Origin: Engelhardtia mirabilis
GTDB taxonomy: Bacteria > Planctomycetota > UBA1135 > GCA-002686595
Reading direction: 5' to 3'
DNA: 64,000 nt
Assembly: GCF_007748095.1 (NCBI RefSeq)
Contig: NZ_CP036287.1
Coordinates: 1,116,001-1,180,000 of the forward strand
The number at the start of each line of letters is the position of its first letter. The stretch's first letter is position 1. A program made the translations under genes and the position numbers. This document shows positions 35,685 through 44,822 of this stretch, piece by piece. Under the pieces are notes generated by a model that did not search any database, was not told the DNA's origin, and worked only from the letters and a program-made list of their open reading frames with translations.

Positions 35685-36023
35685 ATGAAAAAATCCATCG
35701 CCATCGCCGCCCTTGCTGGCCTGGCCCTCTCGTCCTGCGCCGCTGGCCCCCACCAGCTGCGCCGCTCGGTCGACGACTTCGACCAGCAGCTCTACATCGA
35801 CAACCCGCTGCTCGACGGCGTGCTGTGGTTCATCCCGGTCATCCCGCTGGGTTACTACATCGCGTCGATCGGCGACTTCCTGATCGTCGACGCCTACCAC
35901 TTCTGGGGCAAGGACGTCTGGCGCGGCGAGGGTACGTCCTTCGACCACTGGACCCCCGAGGGTTCCCCGGCCCGCGTGAACAGCCTGCTCAACGGCGGTC
36001 CGTTCCTGTTCGAGGCCGAGTGA
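35685..36023 (+). CDS. Small lipoprotein, DUF3332-like
   Basis: 112 aa from ATG 35685, with GAGGAG about 8 bp upstream. A lipoprotein signal (AALAGLALSSCAAG) gives acylation at Cys19. The mature part contains FIPVIPLGYYIASIGDFLIVDAYHFWG, resembling the IP...D..I.....FW.G core of DUF3332 lipoproteins, which occur widely in Gram-negative bacteria and have no proven function. It is monocistronic and followed by a strong terminator shared with the convergent lipoprotein gene. Confidence 0.75.
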   Translation: MKKSIAIAALAGLALSSCAAGPHQLRRSVDDFDQQLYIDNPLLDGVLWFIPVIPLGYYIASIGDFLIVDAYHFWGKDVWRGEGTSFDHWTPEGSPARVNSLLNGGPFLFEAE

Positions 36024-36061
36024 TCTGATCCCGCGCTCGCCGCGAGGCGAGGGTGGGAACG

Positions 36062-36103
36062 GCAAGCGCCCGCGACCGTCGAGAGACGGTCGCGGGCGCT
36101 TGC
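36062..36103. terminator. Bidirectional terminator hairpin
   Basis: Perfect 19-bp inverted repeat, arms 36062-36080 and 36085-36103, with GAGA loop. It lies between the convergent DUF3332-like gene (stop at 36023) and the lipoprotein gene ending at 36157, so it should stop transcription from both sides. Confidence 0.8.
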
Positions 36104-36145
36104 CTTTGAGGACCCTGCCTTTGAGGACCTTGCCTCTGAAGACCT
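36101..36145. repeat. Three tandem 15-bp units beside the terminator
   Basis: Units at 36101-36115, 36116-36130 and 36131-36145 follow TGCCTYTGARGACCY; the first two differ by one base, the third by two or three. The first unit starts inside the right arm of the terminator hairpin. No function is evident. Confidence 0.7.
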
Positions 36146-36156
36146 CGTCGCGGGGC

Positions 36157-36855
36157 TCAGGAAGAGGCTTGGGTGTGGAACTCGACCAAGACCGTTGAGA
36201 GCCCGTCCTCGAGGCGCTTGACCATGTAGCCGACCTCCGGGGCGAACCACTCGACGCTGGTGCGCTCCAGGTAGTTGCCCTCGGCGTTGACCCGATCGCG
36301 GCGCCAGATCCGCAGGGCCTCGAAGGTCCCGGCGGGGGTCTCGACGGATTCGACCGCGTCGCAGTGGTAGTGGGCCACGATCGGCACGTCGCCGTCCTCG
36401 GTGCGCAGGGTGTACTCGCCGGTCCAGCGCTTGCCGACCCACAGGGGCCAGGAGTAGCTCGGGTCGAAGGGGTCGAAGCTCACGTCGAACTCGTCGTCGT
36501 CGACGTCGCGCTCGCCGAGCTGCGCCAGGGTCGAGTCGAGCACCATCGCGCGGCCCTGGATCGGGTCCTCGAGCACGAAGCCCCCGTCGGTGCCCTCGCG
36601 CACGACGAAGCGCAGCTCGATGCGGTCGCCGCGGCGGAAGATCAGCTCGTCGCCCGCCATCCAGTTGGGCTGGGCGTAGGTCACCGCCCCGCTCGGCATG
36701 GTGCGGTCGTGGGCGCGCAGGCCGGCACCGGGGGGCAGGGCGTCCTTGGTGGAGGCGCAGGAGCTGCCGAGGGCGGCGACGGCGAGGGCTGCGACCAGGG
36801 CGAGGTTGCGGCCGGGGCGCTGATGTGAGGTCGAGGGCTGCGTGCGGGCGTTCAT
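36157..36855 (-). CDS. Hypothetical lipoprotein
   Basis: 232 aa from ATG 36855. The signal (RNLALVAALAVAALGSSCAS) ends in a lipobox, with Cys33 as acylation site. The mature part is beta-rich, with segments such as DRIELRFVVREG, SYSWPLWVGKRWTGEYT and TPAGTFEALRIWRRDRV, consistent with a compact lipocalin- or LolA-like barrel; this fold guess is weak. It shares a terminator with the convergent DUF3332-like gene. No named family recognised. Confidence 0.7.
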   Translation of the reverse strand: MNARTQPSTSHQRPGRNLALVAALAVAALGSSCASTKDALPPGAGLRAHDRTMPSGAVTYAQPNWMAGDELIFRRGDRIELRFVVREGTDGGFVLEDPIQGRAMVLDSTLAQLGERDVDDDEFDVSFDPFDPSYSWPLWVGKRWTGEYTLRTEDGDVPIVAHYHCDAVESVETPAGTFEALRIWRRDRVNAEGNYLERTSVEWFAPEVGYMVKRLEDGLSTVLVEFHTQASS

Positions 36856-36948
36856 GGCCCGGGCAGGCTAGCCCTCCTCGGCCAGCGTGCAAGGGGTCCC
36901 GGTGCTGCGGTTGACGATTGGCCCGGGGCGCGGCCGCTCAGCCGTCGC

Positions 36949-37086
36949 TCAAGCGTTGCTCAAGACCAACAGGACACAGGCCAGAAGGGCCCACAGGGCC
37001 AGGCCGACCCGGCGCTCGAGCGCAGCGGTGGGGACCGGCCAGGCGTCGGGCCGGGCGGTGTCCGAGCGGGGCGGGGGGTCGCCCAT
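36949..37086 (-). CDS. Putative 45-aa single-span membrane protein
   Basis: A short frame from ATG 37086 to TGA 36949. The first 25 residues are polar and Pro/Arg-rich; the last 20 (VGLALWALLACVLLVLSNA) form one hydrophobic helix, giving a tail-anchored protein. No ribosome site is visible, but this is true of many genes here. It fills an otherwise empty 377-bp spacer between divergent genes. Could be a chance frame in GC-rich DNA. Confidence 0.35.
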   Translation of the reverse strand: MGDPPPRSDTARPDAWPVPTAALERRVGLALWALLACVLLVLSNA

Positions 37087-37232
37087 GGTTCGCAGTTGGT
37101 GATGCAAGGGAAGGTAGAGCCGGGGGTCGAGGCTCGGGGCCGGGGGTCAGCGCCAGGTACACGGCCGCCGGGAAGGTCGCCGCCCCGCGCCGGCGCCTTG
37201 CGCCGGTCGGCCACGGGGCGACACTGCCATTC

Positions 37233-38054
37233 ATGGATCGCAAGCAGATCGACGTCGAGTGCCCGTCGTGTAACAGCCGTCTCGCCGTCGACGTCCTGAC
37301 CGCGACCGTGGTGCGCTGGGCGGCGGCCCCCGAGGCCGGTGCGATGGGGCCCGGCACCGCGGGGACGCCGAAGCTCACCGAAGCAGACTGGAGCGCCGCC
37401 ATGTCGCGCATGTCCTCCCGCAAGGAGCGATCGGGCGAGGCGTTCGAGGCGGCCTTTTCGAAAGAACAGGAGCGCACGCGGGACCTGGACGACCTGTTCG
37501 ACCGGGCGGCCCAGCGCGCGGGGGCCAAGGAGAACCAGCGCGAAGAGGCCTGGGACCGAACGAACCCGACAAAGGCTTTGCCGGCCGAGGGACAGCGCGC
37601 CCGCTGGCGGATCGAGGAGGCCGCAGGGTCCGGGGACCGGCGGGTGCTGAGCCTGCTCTCGGCCGACCCCACGGCCCACGGGGACGAGGTCGAGCTGGCG
37701 GTGCTGCCGGGGGCCGAGGCCCTGGCCGCCGAGCTGATCGAGGCCGGATTCCGGCCGGTCGAAGTCGCCTGCACCTGGTGGGCGCCGGTGGATCCCGGGG
37801 CAGCCGAGGCCTCCGGGGGCCTGCAGCCGCGCACCGATCCCGGCGGCGAGGTGGCGGTCCTCGAGGGCTTGCCGCTGCCGAGCCCAGCGGCGAAGTCGGT
37901 GGCCCAGCGCGCCGAGCGCGCGCGGGCCGCGGCCGGGGCTCTGGGAGCCCGTCGGATCGCCCTGCGGGGGCTGGCGGTCGGCGCGCAGGAAGACGAACTC
38001 GCCGCCTGCGGCTTCTCGATTTCACACCACGTGCAGCGCTGGCGTCGTCGCTGA
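37233..38054 (+). CDS. Hypothetical protein with N-terminal CxxC zinc knuckle
   Basis: 273 aa from ATG 37233. The N-terminus VECPSCNSRLAVDV has one Cys-x2-Cys resembling half of a zinc ribbon of the kind found at the start of many Planctomycetota proteins. The middle is charged and likely disordered (MSRMSSRKERSGEAF, DLDDLFDRAAQRAGAKE). The C-terminal half appears folded: VELAVLPGAEALAAELIEAGF, then AEVACTWW-like and GAQEDELAACGFSIS segments. No family recognised. It precedes the LOG gene by about 90 bp on the same strand. Confidence 0.65.
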   Translation: MDRKQIDVECPSCNSRLAVDVLTATVVRWAAAPEAGAMGPGTAGTPKLTEADWSAAMSRMSSRKERSGEAFEAAFSKEQERTRDLDDLFDRAAQRAGAKENQREEAWDRTNPTKALPAEGQRARWRIEEAAGSGDRRVLSLLSADPTAHGDEVELAVLPGAEALAAELIEAGFRPVEVACTWWAPVDPGAAEASGGLQPRTDPGGEVAVLEGLPLPSPAAKSVAQRAERARAAAGALGARRIALRGLAVGAQEDELAACGFSISHHVQRWRRR

Positions 38055-38142
38055 CCGGTCGCGGCCCTGGATTCGCCCCCTGTCGCGCGCCACGATGGGA
38101 CGCCCGAACCACGCCGAGCTGCGACCCGCGGGACCCCAAGAC

Positions 38143-38991
38143 ATGAGTGAGAGCCGCTTCCGCGCCGTCAAGGCGTACAAGAACGAGGCCTTCCTGGGCA
38201 GTCCCCAGGCGCGCCCCCTGCGAATTCTGGCCGAGTACGTCGAGCCCGAGGCGCGCTTCCGCGAGCTGCGGATTCGCGACACGATCGTGATCTTCGGTTC
38301 CGCGCGAATCCCGTCGCAGGAGACGGCCGAGCGCGAGCTGGCCGAGGCCGAGACGGCCGGCGAGGACGAGAAGATCGCCACCGCCAAGCGGCGCCTCAAG
38401 ATGTCGCGCTACTACGAGGCCACGCGCGAGCTGTCGTTCCGACTGACGGAATGGTCGAAGAGCCTGGAAGGCACCGACCGGCGCTTCGTGATCTGCTCCG
38501 GCGGCGGGCCGGGGATCATGGAGGCCGCCAACCGCGGCGCCAGCGAGGCCAAGGGCGAGAACATCGGCCTGAACATCTCGCTGCCCTTCGAGCAGAACGA
38601 CAACCCGTACATCACCCGCCGCCTGTCGTTCGAGTTCCACTACTTCTTCATGCGGAAGTTCTGGTTCAGCTACCTGGCCAAGGCCGTGGTGGTGATGCCC
38701 GGGGGCTTCGGGACGCTGGACGAATTCTTCGAGCTGATCACCCTCGTCCAGACCTTCAAGATCAAGAAGAAGATCGGGGTGGTGCTGTTCGGGGTGGACT
38801 ACTGGGAGAAGGTCCTGAACCTCGAGCCGATGATCGAGCACGGCACGATCAGCCCGGGCGACCTGGACATGTTCCACCGCACCGACTCGGTCGACGACGC
38901 CTACGACTACCTGACCAAGTGGCTGACCAAGCACGAGCTGGAAGGCGCCAAGCCGCCCCCGGCGGGTGACGACAGCTTCTTGACCGGCTGA
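38143..38991 (+). CDS. LOG family protein (TIGR00730-like, putative nucleotide phosphoribohydrolase)
   Basis: 282 aa from ATG 38143. The Rossmann-like fold and LOG signature are clear: VIFGSARIP near residue 48, CSGGGPGIMEAANRG near 120 and PGGFGTLDEFFE near 187. Family members release ribose 5-phosphate from nucleoside 5'-monophosphates (cytokinin-activating LOG) or act as nucleotide hydrolases; older annotation calls them lysine decarboxylases without basis. The helix-rich N-terminal extension of 45 residues occurs in the longer bacterial subgroup. ATG 38095 would add 16 residues with no better ribosome site. Confidence 0.9.
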   Translation: MSESRFRAVKAYKNEAFLGSPQARPLRILAEYVEPEARFRELRIRDTIVIFGSARIPSQETAERELAEAETAGEDEKIATAKRRLKMSRYYEATRELSFRLTEWSKSLEGTDRRFVICSGGGPGIMEAANRGASEAKGENIGLNISLPFEQNDNPYITRRLSFEFHYFFMRKFWFSYLAKAVVVMPGGFGTLDEFFELITLVQTFKIKKKIGVVLFGVDYWEKVLNLEPMIEHGTISPGDLDMFHRTDSVDDAYDYLTKWLTKHELEGAKPPPAGDDSFLTG

Positions 38992-39138
38992 TCGCTTGGC
39001 TCGGCGTCCGGCTTCCAGGTCGGCCAGCCGTCCGTTGTTCGGGTCGTCCGGGCGGCTGGCAACTGCCGCCGGGGGCTCCCGGGCCAGGGCCTGGGGGTCG
39101 TGCCCGGTTGCCTGATCCGGCCCGGTCGCGGAGAATGT

Positions 39139-39159
39139 TCGGCCCGATTACCGGGCCGA
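39139..39159. promoter_or_regulatory. Small palindrome in the icd leader
   Basis: TCGGCCCG (39139-39146) and its inverted copy CGGGCCGA (39152-39159) with a 5-nt loop lie 20 bp before the isocitrate dehydrogenase ATG. It could be an operator or leader hairpin. A single short palindrome in GC-rich DNA is weak evidence. Confidence 0.3.
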
Positions 39160-39178
39160 CAGCCTCCGGAACCGCGCC

Positions 39179-40669
39179 ATGAGCCAAGAAAAGACTGCAG
39201 CCGCCCCCTCCCGCCACGCCTCCGTCGGCACCGCTGTCCCGGTGACCCTGATCCCCGGCGACGGGATCGGGCCCGAGGTCACCAACGCCGCCAAGCGCGT
39301 GTTGGAGGCCGCCGGAGCGCGCATCGAGTGGCACGAGCACATCGCCGGCAAGCAGGTCTTCCTGGCCGGCAACCGCACCGGGGTGCCCCAGGAAACCCTG
39401 GACTCGATCGCGAGCACGCGCGTGGCGCTCAAGGGCCCGCTCGAGACGCCCATCGGCTACGGCGGCAAGAGCGCCAACGTCACGCTCCGCAAGCTGTTCG
39501 AGACCTACGGCAACACCCGGCCCGCGCGCACGATCCCGGGCATCGCCACGCCCTTCTCCCACCGCAACATCGACATGGTCGTGGTGCGCGAGAACGTCGA
39601 GGACCTCTACGCCGGCATCGAGCACATGCAGACGCCGGGCGTGGCCCAGTGCTTGAAGCTGATCAGCCAGAAGGGCTGCGAGAAGATCAGCCGCCTGGCC
39701 TTCGAGGTCGCGCGCGCCGAGGGGCGGCGCACGGTGACCTGCGTCACCAAGGCCAACATCATGAAGCTCACCGAAGGGATGCTGAAGCGCACCTTCGAGG
39801 CGGTGGCCACCGAGTACCCCGACATCGAGGCCCAGTACATGCTGGTGGACAACTGTGCCCACCAGTTGGTGCGCAGCCCCGAGAGCTTCGACGTGCTGGT
39901 CACGACCAACATGAACGGGGACATCCTCTCGGACCTCGTCAGCGGTCTGGTGGGGGGCCTGGGCATCGCCCCCGGCGCCAACCTGGGCAAACACGCGGCG
40001 ATCTTCGAGGCGGTCCACGGCACCGCGCCGGACATCGCCGGTCAGGACAAGGCCAACCCCACGGCGACGCTGCTCTCGGCTGTGATGATGCTGCGCCACC
40101 TGGGCCAGTTCGAGGTGGCCGACAAGGTCGACAAGGCCGTGGCCCTGACCCTCGAGAAGGGACCGCGCACCGGCGACATCAGCGGTGACCAGCCGCCCTG
40201 CGGCACCCAGGCCTTCACCGACGCGGTGATCGCCAACCTGGGGCACGAGCCCGAGGCTTGGGTCGAGCGCAACTACAAGCCCTTGGTCCTGCCGGACGTC
40301 ACCTCGAACCCCGTCACCGTGACGCCCAAGTCGCGCCGCACGGTGGGCGCCGACATCTTCCTCGAGTCGGGTCAGGACGCCCAGACCATCGGCAAGCGGC
40401 TGGAGGAGCTGGCCGAAGGCACCGCCCTGCGGCTCAAGATCATCTCGAACCGCGGCACGGTGGTGTACCCGCCCACGGGCGCGCCCACCGACTGCGTGGA
40501 CCACTGGCGCTGCCGCTTCGTGCTGCGCGACGCCGAGGCCGACCTGGCCGACGTGGAGTTCTTCGAGCTGCTGACGAAGGTCACGACCGAGTACCGGTTC
40601 ATGCAGATCGAGAAGCTGTACGAGTTCGACGGCGAGCTGGCGTACACGCTCGCGCAGGGCGAGGACTGA
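39179..40669 (+). CDS. icd: NADP-dependent isocitrate dehydrogenase
   Basis: 496 aa. It converts isocitrate to 2-oxoglutarate with release of CO2 in the citrate cycle. Family motifs are TLIPGDGIGPEVT near residue 23, the ALKGPLETP segment near 82, NIDMVVVRENVEDLYAGIE near 130, NMNGDILSDLVSGLVGG near 244 and EAVHGTAPDIAGQDKANPTA near 280. After the catalytic core (about 335 aa) it has a C-terminal extension to 496 residues, the length of the Thermus-type enzyme rather than the 416-aa Escherichia coli form. Cofactor NADP is the usual annotation for this subgroup but is not proven here. Monocistronic. Confidence 0.93.
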   Translation: MSQEKTAAAPSRHASVGTAVPVTLIPGDGIGPEVTNAAKRVLEAAGARIEWHEHIAGKQVFLAGNRTGVPQETLDSIASTRVALKGPLETPIGYGGKSANVTLRKLFETYGNTRPARTIPGIATPFSHRNIDMVVVRENVEDLYAGIEHMQTPGVAQCLKLISQKGCEKISRLAFEVARAEGRRTVTCVTKANIMKLTEGMLKRTFEAVATEYPDIEAQYMLVDNCAHQLVRSPESFDVLVTTNMNGDILSDLVSGLVGGLGIAPGANLGKHAAIFEAVHGTAPDIAGQDKANPTATLLSAVMMLRHLGQFEVADKVDKAVALTLEKGPRTGDISGDQPPCGTQAFTDAVIANLGHEPEAWVERNYKPLVLPDVTSNPVTVTPKSRRTVGADIFLESGQDAQTIGKRLEELAEGTALRLKIISNRGTVVYPPTGAPTDCVDHWRCRFVLRDAEADLADVEFFELLTKVTTEYRFMQIEKLYEFDGELAYTLAQGED

Positions 40670-40764
40670 GCTCGGGGGGGACTGCTCCGCCCTGGGTGTG
40701 GCGCGAAGTCCCTCTCCAAGGCGCGATCCGCCCGTCCGTCGCAGTCGGAGCTAAGCTGGCTCCC

Positions 40765-42060
40765 ATGCAGCTCGCTCCTGCCCTCGCTGTCGCGGCCCTC
40801 GCGTTCTCCTTCGTCGGTCTCCAGGACTCCGAGCCCCCGCTCGACAAGGACCGAGTCGACGCCCTGGTCGACCAGTACCTCGAGTTGGGTCCGCGGGCTG
40901 TGGGGACGCAGTGGGCGCGACAGCGCGAGATCCTCGTCTCGCTCGAGTCCCTGCCGGTTCTCGACGCGCGGGCCGAGAAGGACTGGCGCGAGGACCTGCT
41001 CGAGCGCTGGATGGAGGGCCCGCAACTGCCCTCCAAGAAGAAGTCCGGGCAGCACTATTTGTGGGAGGAGCGCGAGGGGGGCGAGCGCGGCAAGTACATC
41101 GTCGGGGGCAAGACCAAGAAGCCCAAGGGGCTGGTGATCTCGATGCACGGGGGCGGGCTCGGCTCCGGCGACGCGGGCGCGGCGGCCAGCGCCTTCGGCA
41201 GCGCAGTGTCCGATCGCAAGTGGCTGGGGATCTTCCCCGAGGTGCTCGAGAAGACCGAGCACGGTTGGACGACCTCCGGCACCGAGGAGTTCGTGCTCGA
41301 GCTGGTCGACCGCGCGGTGCGGACCTACGAGCTCGACCGCGATCACATCTACCTCTGCGGCCACTCCATGGGCGGCTACGGGACCTGGACCCTGGGAGCG
41401 CGCCACGCCGATCGCTGGGCCGGACTCGCGGCTTCCGCCGGGGCGCCGACGCCGCTGGTCGATCGCGAGGGCGTCTTCTACGGCATCGACTGGGGCGTGA
41501 TCCCCAACCTTCGCAACACGCGCCTGGTCGTCTATCAATCCGGCGACGACCCCCAGGTGCCACCCGACGCCAACCGCGTGGCCAACGCCGAGGTCGGCAA
41601 GGCCAAGGCCCAGTGGGGCGGCTATGAGGGCTTCGAGTACTGGGAGGAGAACGGCTACGGCCACGACGCGCCGCCCGGCGGCTTCGGCGACTTCCTCGAG
41701 CGCATCGGGGACGCCGAGCGCGACGCTTGCCCGAACAAACTCGTGTGGCAGCCGGTCCTGTCGTGGAAGCGGCAGTTCTACTGGCTGTTCTGGGAGTCGC
41801 CGGTGCCCGGGGAGATCGTCGTCGCCGAGCTCGTGCCCGACGAGAACGAGGTTCGGCTGACCGCCGAGCGCCTCGGCTCGGGCTTCTCGATCCTCCTGAA
41901 CGACGGGATGCTCGACCTGTCGAAGGACGTCGTCGTGCGCCTGAACGACAAGGTCGTATTCCGCGGCAAGGCCGAGCCGACCCTCGCGAGCCTGCTCCTG
42001 ACCGGCGTGACGGGCGATCCCGAGCGGACCTACTCGGCGCGGGTCCACGTGACCGACTGA
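40765..42060 (+). CDS. Exported alpha/beta hydrolase (esterase/PHB-depolymerase-like)
   Basis: 431 aa from ATG 40765; a signal peptide is likely to about residue 19. The hydrolase core starts near residue 120: LVISMHGGGLGSG gives the oxyanion segment, and CGHSMGGYGTW near 205 holds the nucleophile serine. A downstream aspartate (YQSGDDPQVPP, near 260) and histidine (NGYGHDAPPGG, near 300) complete the triad. A C-terminal beta-rich module of about 100 residues follows. Probable role: hydrolysis of an ester-linked polymer or acyl group outside the cytoplasm. Upstream frame extension overlaps icd and is rejected. Confidence 0.83.
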   Translation: MQLAPALAVAALAFSFVGLQDSEPPLDKDRVDALVDQYLELGPRAVGTQWARQREILVSLESLPVLDARAEKDWREDLLERWMEGPQLPSKKKSGQHYLWEEREGGERGKYIVGGKTKKPKGLVISMHGGGLGSGDAGAAASAFGSAVSDRKWLGIFPEVLEKTEHGWTTSGTEEFVLELVDRAVRTYELDRDHIYLCGHSMGGYGTWTLGARHADRWAGLAASAGAPTPLVDREGVFYGIDWGVIPNLRNTRLVVYQSGDDPQVPPDANRVANAEVGKAKAQWGGYEGFEYWEENGYGHDAPPGGFGDFLERIGDAERDACPNKLVWQPVLSWKRQFYWLFWESPVPGEIVVAELVPDENEVRLTAERLGSGFSILLNDGMLDLSKDVVVRLNDKVVFRGKAEPTLASLLLTGVTGDPERTYSARVHVTD

Positions 42061-42208
42061 GGCGGTCTCGAGCCGCCCGCTGCGGCCGATTCGGCATAGG
42101 CTCTGGTTGGCCGTTCTTCCGCGAGTCAGAGGAACGGCAAGACTCGCTGCCGCCCCCGTCGCCGGAGGACGGAGCACCCTTTCCACCCTTGACCAACGGC
42201 TCTGACCA

Positions 42209-44725
42209 ATGAACCTCTCTGTCCCGCTCGCAGCGACGCTGCTCTGTACCGCCCTCGCCAGCAGCACCCCCGCGCAGGTCTGTGATCAGTTCCTGGTCCT
42301 CGAAGCCGAGGACGGGACGGCGGTTGACCAGTTCGGCGCGGCGGTCGCCGTCGACGGGGGGCTGGTAGCAGTCGGCGCGCCCACCGCCGGCCAGACAGGT
42401 TCGGTCACGGTCTTCGACGCCGCGACCGGCGCGCAGCTCGTGCGCGTTACGCCGCCGGCTGCGAGCGGCGCCTCGAAGTTCGGATCGACACTGGACCTCG
42501 ACGGAAACCTGATGGTTGTCGGAGCTCCCGACTCGACCGTCTCGTTCGTCGGCAACGCCGGGTCCGCCTACGTCGTCGACGTGACGACGGGCAGCCTGGT
42601 GACCGAGCTCCATCCCTCTGTCGCGACGCCCAAGGAGCACTTCGGGACCGCCGTCGCGATCGAGGGCACGATCGCGTTGGTCAGTAGCCACTCGAGCGCC
42701 ACCGGGACCTTCGGCGTCGGTTCGCTCTACGCCTTCGACGCGATCACTGGCGTCGAGCTGTACAAGCTGTCGCCGAGCGGCGCGGACTACCTCGGCGCCT
42801 TCGGCAAGGCGATCGCAGTGGACCAGGGCCGGATCCTGGTCCGTGGCAACGGCGGTCTCGGTTTGCTGTACGAGCTGAGCACCGGCGCGCAGATCGGACA
42901 GCTCGTGCCGGAGTACGCCGGGCCCCAGGGCTTCGGGCCGATCGCCCTGGGCGGGGGGACGGCGCTCGTCGCTCGATCCGGCCCGCAGTCGACGAATGCC
43001 GAGACCCTGGTCTTCGACGTTGCGTCGGGCATCCAGCGAATGCACCTGACACCCGAGGACAGCATCTCGACGATCACTTCAGTGACCGCCGACGGTGGCC
43101 TGGCCGCCACGACGCAGGCTTCCGGCAGCTACGTCTACGACCTCGCCTCGGGAGCCCAGGTCGGCAAGCTGATCGCCGACGGGCCCGTCTCCTACTCCCT
43201 GGGCGGCTCCAGCATCGCGATCGGAGGCGACCTCGTGGCCGTCGGCAGGACGACGAACGGGAGCGGCGGCGCGGGCTACGTCGTCGTCTTCGACCTGTCC
43301 GACTGCAACCTCGCTCCGCTGCCTGACCCCGCGCAGGTCTGCACCGAGGCTCGCAAGTTCGTGGACAGCGCCAGTCTGGTCTTCGAGGACTTCGGCAGGT
43401 CGGTCGGCGTCGACGGCTCGCTGGGAGTCATCGGCAGCAAGAGTCGCGGCGCGAGAATCGTCGACCTGGTCAGCGGATCGGAGCTGTTCGAGCTGGACGC
43501 GGGGGTGGGGACGCTCGGCGCCGGCTTCGGGCATGCGGTCGCGATCGACGGCGGTCTCGCGATCGTCGGCGCGCCGATCGCCAGTGGAGTCCTGCCCAAT
43601 GCCGGGCAGGCCTTCATGTTCGATGCGGTCTCCGGCTCCCTCGTCCTTGAGCTGCTGGCCGACGACCCCGAAACGGGGGACAGGTTCGGCCTCGCGGTGG
43701 CGATCAGCGGACAGCGCGCCGTCGTGGGTGCGCCGGATGACCTCGTCGGCGCCGGCAGCGGCTCGACGTACCTCTATGACGTGGGGCAGTCCGCCGCCCT
43801 GGCCAAGCTCGCTCCCGCGACGGCCCAGTGGCCCGACGAGTTCGGGCGCAGCGTGGCGATCTCCGACTCGAGCGTGGCGGTGGGCAGTCTCGGCGCCGTG
43901 CATCTGTTCAGGGCCAGCGACGGACTGTTCCTGCGCACGATCGCGTGGCCGAGCCAGCTCGACTCGTTCGGCCAGGCTCTGGCACTCAGTGGCGATACCC
44001 TCGTCGTCGGACTCGAGGGCGCTGCGATCACCTTCGACGTTCCCTCGGGCGCGCTCTTGGCGGTGCTCGAGCCCAGCGACGGTGTTGCGAGTGACCAATT
44101 CGGGGTCGCCGTCGGGATCCACGGCAACCTGGCGATCGTGGGCGCCCGCGGCGACTACGACCAGGGCTACGACTCGGGGTCTGCGTACCTGTTCGATCCC
44201 TACACGGGAGCCGAGTTGGCCAAGCTGCTGGCGAGCAGCGGCGGCGCCGGGGACCTGTTCGGGTCGGCGGTCGACATCGATGGATCCCACGTGATAGTCG
44301 GCGCGATCCGGGTGGGCAACGTGGGGGCGGGCTACTCCTTCGACGTTCCCGTCGGGGCCTGGGCCGGGCTCGGCGGAGGCCAGTTCGGTACCAAGGGACT
44401 GCCGGTACTCACGGGTTGCGGTCTGACCGCCCAGAACGCGGCGCTGACCCTGACCCTGACCGGTGGCCGACCCGCGTCACCAGCCTTGGTCGTGCTCGGA
44501 GGTTCCCAAGTCTCGCTGCCCTTCCTGGGCGGCGTGCTGGTGCCCTTCCCGGACGTCGTCGTCACGACGCTCTCGACCGAGGTCGACGGCTCGCTCCAGG
44601 TCGACCTGACGATCGCGCCGGCCCTGCCTGGCGGCGCACAGATCTTCAGCCAGGTTTGGATCCCCGACGCCCTCGCGCCGCTCGGCGCCGCCGCGAGCAA
44701 CGGGCTGATGGTCACCGCCCCCTGA
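42209..44725 (+). CDS. Secreted FG-GAP beta-propeller protein with C-terminal surface domain
   Basis: 838 aa with a signal peptide (ends STPAQ, about residue 23). Two blocks of propeller repeats cover about 25-390 and 400-720, each unit following DQFG-x-AVAVDG-x-x-A-VGAP ... GSAYVFD-x-x-TG, the integrin-like FG-GAP pattern. The last 110 residues form a separate domain (around WAGLGGGQFGTKGLP, LVVLGG, FSQVWIPD, AASNGLM) whose style recurs in the protein at 60234. Likely cell-surface or secreted; ligand unknown. It is monocistronic, with a terminator shared with the convergent lipoprotein gene. Confidence 0.88.
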   Translation: MNLSVPLAATLLCTALASSTPAQVCDQFLVLEAEDGTAVDQFGAAVAVDGGLVAVGAPTAGQTGSVTVFDAATGAQLVRVTPPAASGASKFGSTLDLDGNLMVVGAPDSTVSFVGNAGSAYVVDVTTGSLVTELHPSVATPKEHFGTAVAIEGTIALVSSHSSATGTFGVGSLYAFDAITGVELYKLSPSGADYLGAFGKAIAVDQGRILVRGNGGLGLLYELSTGAQIGQLVPEYAGPQGFGPIALGGGTALVARSGPQSTNAETLVFDVASGIQRMHLTPEDSISTITSVTADGGLAATTQASGSYVYDLASGAQVGKLIADGPVSYSLGGSSIAIGGDLVAVGRTTNGSGGAGYVVVFDLSDCNLAPLPDPAQVCTEARKFVDSASLVFEDFGRSVGVDGSLGVIGSKSRGARIVDLVSGSELFELDAGVGTLGAGFGHAVAIDGGLAIVGAPIASGVLPNAGQAFMFDAVSGSLVLELLADDPETGDRFGLAVAISGQRAVVGAPDDLVGAGSGSTYLYDVGQSAALAKLAPATAQWPDEFGRSVAISDSSVAVGSLGAVHLFRASDGLFLRTIAWPSQLDSFGQALALSGDTLVVGLEGAAITFDVPSGALLAVLEPSDGVASDQFGVAVGIHGNLAIVGARGDYDQGYDSGSAYLFDPYTGAELAKLLASSGGAGDLFGSAVDIDGSHVIVGAIRVGNVGAGYSFDVPVGAWAGLGGGQFGTKGLPVLTGCGLTAQNAALTLTLTGGRPASPALVVLGGSQVSLPFLGGVLVPFPDVVVTTLSTEVDGSLQVDLTIAPALPGGAQIFSQVWIPDALAPLGAAASNGLMVTAP

Positions 44726-44755
44726 GTCGCCCAGCGCCGTGGGCCCATTGACCGC

Positions 44756-44789
44756 GCCGCGGGGTCTGCGATGCAAGAGACCCCGCGGC
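44756..44789. terminator. Terminator hairpin between convergent genes
   Basis: Perfect 12-bp inverted repeat, arms 44756-44767 and 44778-44789, with a 10-nt loop. It lies 30 bp after the FG-GAP gene stop and 34 bp after the stop of the convergent lipoprotein gene, so it probably serves both. Confidence 0.7.
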
Positions 44790-44822
44790 CGGCGCGATTC
44801 AGTCACGGACTGACCGGCGTCG